Assembly: GCA_044507695.1 (NCBI GenBank)
Contig: JBIQJD010000016.1
Coordinates: forward strand, 1 to 64,000
DNA from: JBIQJD01 sp044507695
Lineage (GTDB): Bacteria; Bacteroidota; Ignavibacteria; Ignavibacteriales; Ignavibacteriaceae
Direction of reading: 5' to 3'
Length of the DNA stretch: 64,000 nucleotides
A program made the position numbers and the translations under genes. Under the pieces are notes generated by a model. The model worked only from the letters and a program-made list of their open reading frames with translations, searched no databases and was not told where the DNA came from. Shown piece after piece: positions 57,046 through 64,000 of this stretch (position 1 is the stretch's first letter; each line of letters begins with the position of its first letter).

Positions 57046-59846
57046 TAAAATATCTACTGCTAATTTTATTTTCTTGTTATAGTCTAACTGCGGCACAAAC
57101 CGGCAATATATCGGGCAAAGTGATTGATGCAAAATCCGGTGAATCACTTCCGGGAGTGAACATAATTCTTAAAGGAACTTATTACGGCGCTGCATCCGAT
57201 TTTGACGGCAACTTTAGAATAAATAATATCTCCACCGGTACATACACTTTGGAAATCTCATTCATCGGCTATAAAACGGTTCAGTTTACCGGAATTGAAA
57301 TTGAAGCAAACAAAACTAAGCAGCTCGATGTGCAGCTTGAGGAATCTGTACTCACACTTGAACAGGATGTTGTTGTAATTGGGGATAAACCCTTGATGGA
57401 TGTTGAAGAAACTCAGAGTAAAAGAACAATTTCAAAAGAAGAAATAGAAATTGCAGTAGTTGAGAATGTTAGTGATGTTGTTACCCAGCAAGCCGGAGTT
57501 ATAAAATCAGATAACGCAATACACATACGGGGCGGCCGTTCGTATGAAAATGCTTTTCTGCTTGATGGTGTTTCTGTTCAGGATCCGCTTGCAGGAACGG
57601 GATTTGGTTTGCAGTTAAGTGCAAATGCAATTGAAGAAGTTGAGGTTATTACCGGCGGTTATAATGCGGAATTTGGGCAGGCTACTTCAGGCGTTGTTAA
57701 TGTGAAAACACGGGAAGGTGATGAAAATTTCTCCGGGTCAATTTCTTATAAGAAAGATAATTTTGGAAGTACATCAGGCAATCATGTTTTTAATATTGAT
57801 ATCCTTGAAGCAAATTTAAGCGGACCTGAACCGATTACATCTCAAATTCTTCCATCATTAGGAATTAAGATTCCCGGCAGTATAACTTTCTTTGGAAGTT
57901 TTTATGCGGGATTAAGTGATGGAATTACTCAAGGCTACAACAAAGCCACAGCAAATCAACTAATCTCATCCACTTTTTTTGGAACACGCTTTGCACCGCG
58001 CGCAGAGAACAGCTGGTTCTGGCTTGGAAAATTAACTTACAAAATTTCACCAACACTAAAGCTTGTTTATTCATACAATCAATCAGTTAGTATAAATCAA
58101 AATTCACAATCGCTTCAATCAAACCTGGAGTATGTTGAGCCCAGCCCGGGTTATCAGTATGAATTTCAAAATATTCTGGATCAGGCAAATACATTTACAC
58201 ACAATAATAAGTATAATACTTTCAGTTTAACTCATACTTTAAATTCAAAAACATATTATGAATTAAAGCTTAGCCATTTCTACACAAACCTGAGAGCTGA
58301 TGCAAACGGAAGGAACTGGAATCAATACACCGAACCAAAAGATTTTGTGAATTTTCCGATTGAATACTACAACACTGACAGAGATACAATCGGTGTAATT
58401 CCCGGTGATGGTTTTTGGGATGTTGGAAATCCCTTTACATGGCGCGATCATTACGTGGAAGAAATTTCTATCCGCGGAGATTTAACCAGTTTTTTTGATG
58501 AAAAAAATAAATTTAAAGCGGGATTCAATCTTCAGCTACAGGAAATGCAGGTAGTTGATATTTATAAACCATGGGTTGGTGAACTTGGTTTGAACAATGA
58601 TATTTACAGAGTTTATCCGGCGCTTGGTTCTTTTTATGCACAGGATAATATCAACTTCAGCGGAATGATATTGAATTTTGGTTTGCGTCTCGATTATTGG
58701 TTCCCCGGAAAATATGTTGATGATGCAGTTGAAAATCCTGCTGTTGTTACAATACCGGATGAAACACGAAAAAATTATGTTGATGATACTTTTGGCTGGT
58801 TTGGAAACAGAAGATGGAAAGCAAGATTAAGCCCGAGATTAGGAATTTCACACCCGGTTTCTGATAATCAAACGTTATTCTTTTCTTACGGACATTTCAG
58901 TAAATGGCCAAAGCCGCAGTTTGTTTATGCAAAATTGAATCCGTTAAATGCGCAGTCATCATTTCAGAAATTCGGAAATCCGAATCTTAATCCTGAAACA
59001 ACTGTTGCTTATGAACTTGGATTAAAAACACAATTCTCAAATGATGATGTTTTAACTGTTACAGCTTACTACAAAGATATTTTTGATTACGTAAGCACAC
59101 GTTCCGCAAAAATTACATCAGCAAGATTTGCTACACAAAGTTTTATTACCTATGTAAATTCAGATTATGCACGTTCACGCGGTGTTGAATTAGAATATAA
59201 GAAACGAATAGGAAGATGGTTCAGCGGATCAGCTAATTTCAGCTATGCCATAATTACGGGTAAAAGTTCATCTGCTGATGAAGGAATTCTCGTTCTCCGG
59301 GGCGATCTTGATGAATCAATTAAGGAAGAATTTTTATCCTGGGATAGACCAATTACTGCTTCACTAACTACTAATTTTTATGTGCCAAAAGATGAAGCGC
59401 TGTTCGGTTTTGGCAACGGAATTCTTGATGACTATAATGTTTATTTCAGATTCTTCTATCAATCAGGTAAAAGATTTACTCCTGCTGTATTCACAGGAAG
59501 TTATGATTCACAGGGAAGACCGGAATTTGAATTTTTAAGATCTGACAGAAACAGCAAACTTGGAGATAACTGGTTCTGGGTTGATATGAATTTTGAAAAA
59601 TATTTTTCATTTAGTGCGTTAAAGTTTTCAGTTTTTGTTGAAATAAATAATTTGCTGGATATTAAAAACTCGGCAATAATAAATCCTGTTACTGGTAAAG
59701 CGTATGAAGCAGGTGATCCTGTTCCAAGTTCATGGAATGATCCGAACTTCCCCGATTTGCAGGCACCAATAAATCCATATCCGTTTAATCCTGCAAGATA
59801 TTTAACAAGAAGAAATGTAAAGTTCGGAATCAGTTTAAGATTTTAA
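57042..59846 (+). CDS. TonB-dependent receptor, second cassette
   Basis: A 934-residue outer-membrane receptor. Signal peptide 1-19; carboxypeptidase-regulatory-like domain about 20-105 (GKVIDAKSGESLPGVNI); plug about 110-235 (IHIRGGRSYENAFLLDGVSVQDPL); barrel to the terminal Phe. It shares domain layout with the receptor at 23055, but the plug and barrel differ enough to imply another substrate. Coupled by ATGA to a lipoprotein gene upstream; a PorV-like gene follows by 64 nt. The substrate is unknown. Confidence 0.9.
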   Translation: MIKYLLLILFSCYSLTAAQTGNISGKVIDAKSGESLPGVNIILKGTYYGAASDFDGNFRINNISTGTYTLEISFIGYKTVQFTGIEIEANKTKQLDVQLEESVLTLEQDVVVIGDKPLMDVEETQSKRTISKEEIEIAVVENVSDVVTQQAGVIKSDNAIHIRGGRSYENAFLLDGVSVQDPLAGTGFGLQLSANAIEEVEVITGGYNAEFGQATSGVVNVKTREGDENFSGSISYKKDNFGSTSGNHVFNIDILEANLSGPEPITSQILPSLGIKIPGSITFFGSFYAGLSDGITQGYNKATANQLISSTFFGTRFAPRAENSWFWLGKLTYKISPTLKLVYSYNQSVSINQNSQSLQSNLEYVEPSPGYQYEFQNILDQANTFTHNNKYNTFSLTHTLNSKTYYELKLSHFYTNLRADANGRNWNQYTEPKDFVNFPIEYYNTDRDTIGVIPGDGFWDVGNPFTWRDHYVEEISIRGDLTSFFDEKNKFKAGFNLQLQEMQVVDIYKPWVGELGLNNDIYRVYPALGSFYAQDNINFSGMILNFGLRLDYWFPGKYVDDAVENPAVVTIPDETRKNYVDDTFGWFGNRRWKARLSPRLGISHPVSDNQTLFFSYGHFSKWPKPQFVYAKLNPLNAQSSFQKFGNPNLNPETTVAYELGLKTQFSNDDVLTVTAYYKDIFDYVSTRSAKITSARFATQSFITYVNSDYARSRGVELEYKKRIGRWFSGSANFSYAIITGKSSSADEGILVLRGDLDESIKEEFLSWDRPITASLTTNFYVPKDEALFGFGNGILDDYNVYFRFFYQSGKRFTPAVFTGSYDSQGRPEFEFLRSDRNSKLGDNWFWVDMNFEKYFSFSALKFSVFVEINNLLDIKNSAIINPVTGKAYEAGDPVPSSWNDPNFPDLQAPINPYPFNPARYLTRRNVKFGISLRF

Positions 59847-59910
59847 TTTTGAATATTTGCGCACAGATGATTTCTGTAATTTGTGTGCGGGTGATTTTAT
59901 CAAATAAAAT

Positions 59911-60888
59911 ATGAAAAGAATTTTTACTTTAATAATAATCTCTCTATTTGTAACTCATGCAAATGCACAGCTATTTCCTGTGCTTGGCGGGCAGCGTTCT
60001 GGAATATCAACAGCACAGTTTTTAAAAATTGGAGTAGGCGGAAGAGCATCCGCAATGGGAGATGCTTTTGTTGCTGTAGCAAATGATGCATCTGCACTAT
60101 ACTGGAATCCCGCAGGATTAAGCCAGTTTACACAAAACCAGGTAATGTTCTCACACAATAAGTGGGTTGTTGATATCAATCATGATTTTCTCGGACTTGT
60201 TTATCACATGGATGCAACAAACTCATTTGGTATAGCCCTCACTTCACTTTCAATGAAAGATATGCCTGTAACTACTGAGTTTGCACCAACCGGAACTGGA
60301 GAGTATTTTGGATTTTCAGATCTTTCAATCGCTGTAACTTATTCAAGAAGAATGACTGATCAATTCAGCTTTGGCGGAACAGTTAGATATGTTGAAGAGA
60401 CACTTGATAAATTAAAAATGCGCGGAGTGATGATTGATCTGGGTACATATTATTGGACTGGATTAGGTACATCAAGATTTGCTGTATCAGTTTCAAATTT
60501 TGGAAATCAATTAGCACCTGATGGTGAAGTTGTTTTAGCAGGAAAAAGAAAAAAATCTGAATGGCAGGCTTTTTCACCGCCAACAATATTCAGAATTGGA
60601 TTTGCAATGGAACCATATCAAACAGAAGAACACACTATCACTACTTCAATTCAATTGAATCATCCGAATGATAATAGTGAAAATGTTGTAACCGGAGTTG
60701 AATACAAATGGAAAAATCTTCTTTACCTGCGCGGCGGTTATAAATTTAATGTTGATGAGCAGAATTATTCTTTTGGAGCCGGTTTAAATTTTCCGTTAAG
60801 CATTGCTGAATTTAATCTTGATTACGCATTTACAAATTTTACAAAGTTAGGAACAGCACACAGGTTTTCAATCATTTTAGGATTGTAA
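59911..60888 (+). CDS. PorV/PorQ-family outer-membrane protein
   Basis: A 325-residue FadL-like barrel and paralogue of the protein at 27942. Signal peptide 1-20 (ends ANAQ); hallmark block AQFLKIGVGGRASAMGDAFVAVA...LYWNPAGL (about 35-70); a terminal hydrophobic residue (Leu rather than Phe). The family includes the T9SS shuttle PorV. Again it sits beside a TonB receptor and CTD proteins. Confidence 0.82.
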   Translation: MKRIFTLIIISLFVTHANAQLFPVLGGQRSGISTAQFLKIGVGGRASAMGDAFVAVANDASALYWNPAGLSQFTQNQVMFSHNKWVVDINHDFLGLVYHMDATNSFGIALTSLSMKDMPVTTEFAPTGTGEYFGFSDLSIAVTYSRRMTDQFSFGGTVRYVEETLDKLKMRGVMIDLGTYYWTGLGTSRFAVSVSNFGNQLAPDGEVVLAGKRKKSEWQAFSPPTIFRIGFAMEPYQTEEHTITTSIQLNHPNDNSENVVTGVEYKWKNLLYLRGGYKFNVDEQNYSFGAGLNFPLSIAEFNLDYAFTNFTKLGTAHRFSIILGL

Positions 60889-60929
60889 ATCTTAATGAAC
60901 AGACAAAAACTTTTTGAATAATAAAATTC

Positions 60930-62039
60930 ATGTTATCATCTTTTAAAAAAATATTTAGCTCAAAATTTTTAACTTCAATGATTTTTGCTTCCGCAGTATT
61001 TGCTGCCGGTTGTGCAGATAAATTTCCAACAGAAGACTTAACCAAAGGGCAGGATGCAGGCAACATCGGCGGAGATACAGTTTATGTAAGAACCGGTGAA
61101 CCATGGACTGGATTTAATAAACCTCAGGATATTTTAATCGGGCGTGAGCCGTTTATTTATGTGGCCGATACGGAAAATGACAGAATAGTTATGATGAATC
61201 TGGATGGACAAATATTAGGTACACGATCGGTTAAAAAACCTGTTGAGATTGCACAGGATTACGAATTAAATCTTCTTGTTTGTGCACAGTTTGATACAAC
61301 TGTTAACGGTCAAACAACAACTTTCAGTGCTGTTTACAAGTATGATTTAGTAAGTGCTTCTCACCAGATTGAAAATGCACCGGTAAAAAGAATTCTGCCG
61401 CAAGGCGCAGATTTTAATCAGCCGCAAAGAGAATATTCAGGAATAGCTGTCTTCTTTGATAATTCATTCATTGTTGCACGGAGAGGGCCAAATAATTCAA
61501 GCATTTTTAATCCGGATAATTCAATTCTTCATTTCTATCCTAAAAAATATTATGGCGGCGGAGAAGGTGATACACTTATCGGGCGCATTCCAAATATAGA
61601 TCCGCTGAGCTCAGGATTGGTATCTGCAAATCAGATAAGCTCACTAACAACTTTTAACAGAAGAAACATAGATTTTATCGTTACATTAATCGGGCAGAAC
61701 AGCTTTAAGGCACAATGGCTGCAATATGTTATTACTCCGCTTGATGAGAGATACTTAAGTTATTTCTCTCCCCAGGATGGAATTGAATTCGCAGTTCCAA
61801 ACAGGTTTGAAAAACCCGAAGGAAGTGCGATTGATGAAGCCGGGAATATTTACATTGCTGACGCTGCCAAGGATAGTATTTTTAAGTTCAATGCGTTTGG
61901 CGATGAACTGCAATCATTTGGAGGGGAAAATATATTTAACTCACCCTATGCAGTTGCTGTATTTGATAGAACATTATATGTTGCTGATACAGGTAATGAT
62001 AGGATTGTAAGATTTATTTTATCAACGGATTTAAGATGA
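60930..62039 (+). CDS. NHL-repeat lipoprotein
   Basis: A 369-residue lipoprotein (lipobox AAGC, Cys near 28) with an NHL-type propeller. Repeats include FIYVADTENDRIVMMNLDG (about 75-93), NIYIADAAKDSIFKFNAFG (about 308-326) and LYVADTGNDRIVRF (about 350-363). NHL propellers bind proteins, RNA or carbohydrates. It overlaps the following OB-fold/PLD gene by 4 nt (ATGA), so the two are co-translated. The role is unknown. Confidence 0.7.
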   Translation: MLSSFKKIFSSKFLTSMIFASAVFAAGCADKFPTEDLTKGQDAGNIGGDTVYVRTGEPWTGFNKPQDILIGREPFIYVADTENDRIVMMNLDGQILGTRSVKKPVEIAQDYELNLLVCAQFDTTVNGQTTTFSAVYKYDLVSASHQIENAPVKRILPQGADFNQPQREYSGIAVFFDNSFIVARRGPNNSSIFNPDNSILHFYPKKYYGGGEGDTLIGRIPNIDPLSSGLVSANQISSLTTFNRRNIDFIVTLIGQNSFKAQWLQYVITPLDERYLSYFSPQDGIEFAVPNRFEKPEGSAIDEAGNIYIADAAKDSIFKFNAFGDELQSFGGENIFNSPYAVAVFDRTLYVADTGNDRIVRFILSTDLR

Positions 62040-64000
62040 TTTTAAAAAAATTTCTTGTTCTTCTTTTATTTACTACATCTACCATACTTTCTCAAACCCC
62101 GGTCCCCATATCTTCAATAAAACAAAATAACAGCAGCGGTGTTCCTGTTGGACTTGGGCAAACTTACACAGTAAGCGGAATTGTTACTTCCTCAAATCAG
62201 TTTGGAAGCAACGGCCCCGGCAACATACAGGATTCGTCTGCCGGCATTTCTGTTTACGGAAGCGCGTTTGTTAGCAAGGTAAGCATTGGAGATTCAGTTA
62301 CAATTACAGGAAAGCTTGATCAGTTCAACGGGTTGTGCCAGATTAATTTCTCTTTAGGCGGTGCTTCAATTGTTAATCATGGTCCGGGTACTTTACCGGA
62401 ACCAGAAGTAGTTACAATTGCGCAGATTAATAATCAGCAGTGGAATGGATTTGAAGAATTTGAAAGCAAATTAATAAGAGTTAATAGTGTAACAATCAGC
62501 GGAAGCGGCAATTTCAGCGGTGGAAGTTCCGGCAATAATTATAATATTACAGACTCAACCGGAACAATGCAGATAAGAATTGATGAAAGTGTTGATCTCG
62601 TTGGAACTCCAATTCCATCAGGCAAAATTGATATAATCGGCGTGCTCGGACAATTTGATAATTCAGCACCTCACAGTACAGGTTATCAGTTATATCCGCG
62701 CTATATTACTGATCTTGTTTATGAGTCTCTTCCCATCATTTTGCCGCCTGTTACAGCGGCTGAAATTGATACTTCATCATTCACGGTTTATTTCAATACC
62801 GCAAATAACGGAAACACTGAAGTTAAATATGGTCAAACTACAGAATTGGAATTAGGGGATATAATAATTGATGAGGATACTACATTTCATAGAGTTGAGA
62901 TAACAGGATTGCAGCCGGGAACTCTTTACTATTATAAAGCATTCTCAACAAATTCTGTTGGAACAAGTGAAAGTGATTTGAGAAGTGTTTACACTTTATC
63001 AAATGATACAACAACCGGAACTATAAATGTTTATTTTAATTTTTCTGTTGATACAAGTATCGCGCTTCCGGGCAATAATGCAAACGGAAATACAAATCTT
63101 GTTGAGAAATTAATTAACAGAATCAACTCAGCAGTTCATTCTATAGATCTTGCATTGTATAGTTTTGATCTTCCTGCTGTTGCAGATGCACTGGTTCTCG
63201 CAAAGAACAGAGGCGTTAAAGTAAGAGTCGTTTATGACAGCCGGGATGATCAGAATTCCATAAAAACACTAATTGCAAACGGGATTAAGATCAGTAAACG
63301 TCCGCCGGAATCTTCTTCCTTCCGTGGAATAATGCATAATAAATTTTTTGTTTTTGATGCACGTGATACCATTCCGGATAATGATTGGGTTTGGACCGGT
63401 TCATGGAATATTACCACACTTGAAACAGGCTGGAAAAATAATTCACTCGAAATAAATGATCCTGCAATTGCCTCTGCTTATCTGCTTGAATTTGAAGAAA
63501 TGTGGGGCAGCAGCGCAGATGATCCGAATCCTTCTTCGGCAAAATTCAGTTCATTTAAGACTGATAATACACCACACTCATTTACAGTTGGCGGAAGAGA
63601 TGTGAAATTGTATTTCAGTCCGACAGATGGCACTACAAGCAAAATTATAAATGCAATCAATACTGCCGATCATTCAATCTACTTTACTCAGTACGCATTC
63701 ACACGTTCAGATTTGAACGGAGCGATTTTCAGCAGGTTTAATGCGGGAGCAAATGATGTAAGAGGGTTGATTGATCAGGTAAACACAACCGGCAGCCAGT
63801 GGAGCAGTTTAAGCAGTTATGCAGAAATGTACAAAACCACAAGTCCAACTTCACACCATAAATATGCAATGGTTGATGCGCAGTATGAAGACAGCGATCC
63901 CACTGTAATAACAGGTTCTCACAACTGGTCTAATGCAGCTGAAAATGATAACGATGAGAACACATTAATTATTATTGATCCATTAATCGCAAATCAATTC
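62036..64000 (+). CDS. OB-fold / FN3 / phospholipase D-like exported protein (partial)
   Basis: An open frame of 655 codons without a stop reaches the right edge, so the protein is cut. Signal peptide about 1-20 (ends LSQ); an OB-fold domain (about 25-225; YTVSGIVTSS, VTITGKLDQF); an FN3-like domain (about 240-320; FTVYFNTANNGNTEVKYG); then two HKD motifs, His434-Lys436-Asp441 and His607-Lys609-Asp614, each followed by a TGSWN or TGSHNWS segment, as in Nuc-type PLD enzymes. Both catalytic half-sites are intact. It is likely an exported nuclease or phosphodiesterase; a C-terminal sorting domain may lie beyond the window. Confidence 0.8.
   Translation, partial: MILKKFLVLLLFTTSTILSQTPVPISSIKQNNSSGVPVGLGQTYTVSGIVTSSNQFGSNGPGNIQDSSAGISVYGSAFVSKVSIGDSVTITGKLDQFNGLCQINFSLGGASIVNHGPGTLPEPEVVTIAQINNQQWNGFEEFESKLIRVNSVTISGSGNFSGGSSGNNYNITDSTGTMQIRIDESVDLVGTPIPSGKIDIIGVLGQFDNSAPHSTGYQLYPRYITDLVYESLPIILPPVTAAEIDTSSFTVYFNTANNGNTEVKYGQTTELELGDIIIDEDTTFHRVEITGLQPGTLYYYKAFSTNSVGTSESDLRSVYTLSNDTTTGTINVYFNFSVDTSIALPGNNANGNTNLVEKLINRINSAVHSIDLALYSFDLPAVADALVLAKNRGVKVRVVYDSRDDQNSIKTLIANGIKISKRPPESSSFRGIMHNKFFVFDARDTIPDNDWVWTGSWNITTLETGWKNNSLEINDPAIASAYLLEFEEMWGSSADDPNPSSAKFSSFKTDNTPHSFTVGGRDVKLYFSPTDGTTSKIINAINTADHSIYFTQYAFTRSDLNGAIFSRFNAGANDVRGLIDQVNTTGSQWSSLSSYAEMYKTTSPTSHHKYAMVDAQYEDSDPTVITGSHNWSNAAENDNDENTLIIIDPLIANQF

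Noticed and set aside
1..64000. Search for CRISPR arrays, insertion sequences, integrases and prophage genes.
   Set aside because: No regularly spaced direct repeats, transposase or phage gene patterns were seen.

Overview
The window is about 36% GC by eye and almost fully coding. It looks like a member of the Ignavibacteriota/Bacteroidota group, most likely Ignavibacteria. The main reasons are six secreted proteins ending in a FlgD-like, T9SS type A sorting domain (typical core NQNYPNPFNP), two PorV-like outer-membrane proteins, two TonB-dependent receptors with an N-terminal carboxypeptidase-regulatory-like domain, and no SusD. All assignments come from reading the sequence; no database search was run.

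Region 1 (1-11.3 kb) is a housekeeping/mixed segment: a DUF1801 protein, an EamA exporter, a nitrilase-family hydrolase, a DUF4256 protein, and then a tight co-directional run. That run holds a large metalloprotease-like/propeller/Omp85 barrel protein, a PQQ-propeller lipoprotein, a PEGA-domain protein, prmC, dtd and a YD-repeat lipoprotein. It ends at a CAT-anticodon tRNA followed by a strong hairpin terminator.

Region 2 (11.8-49.8 kb) is a carbohydrate-utilisation locus. A xylulokinase gene converges on a six-gene minus-strand operon (SDR, GlucD-like enolase-superfamily dehydratase, metallo-beta-lactamase-fold hydrolase, mutarotase-like protein, FAH-family hydrolase, SDR). That enzyme set matches the non-phosphorylative deoxyhexose route (L-rhamnose/L-fucose to pyruvate and lactate). 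A GntR regulator is divergent from it, with a 20-bp near-palindrome between the two start codons. Downstream of gntR about 30 kb runs in one direction: ABC sugar-binding protein and two permeases (no ATPase), TonB receptor, CTD protein, PorV-like protein, a GH38-like enzyme, three paralogous 'QPSS' proteins, a DUF4185 propeller, a six-hairpin glycosidase, a second GH38-like enzyme, an esterase, a ROK kinase, a fused ManA-type isomerase and a GH78 rhamnosidase. Most of the glycosidases lack signal peptides. This suggests oligosaccharides are taken up through the TonB receptor and ABC permease and finished in the cytoplasm.

Region 3 (49.9-64 kb) starts with a small SHOCT membrane protein and a stand-alone response regulator. 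A second surface cassette follows: two CTD proteins, a lipoprotein, a TonB receptor, a PorV-like protein, an NHL-repeat lipoprotein and an OB-fold/phospholipase-D-family protein that runs off the right edge. The TonB receptor + CTD protein + PorV-like combination therefore occurs twice. The most interesting items are the QPSS family, which combines lipoprotein-like N-termini with C-terminal sorting domains; the two GH38-like enzymes that appear to lack the family nucleophile; the duplicated receptor/cargo/PorV triads; and a possible extracellular nucleic-acid or phosphodiester-processing cassette at the right end.
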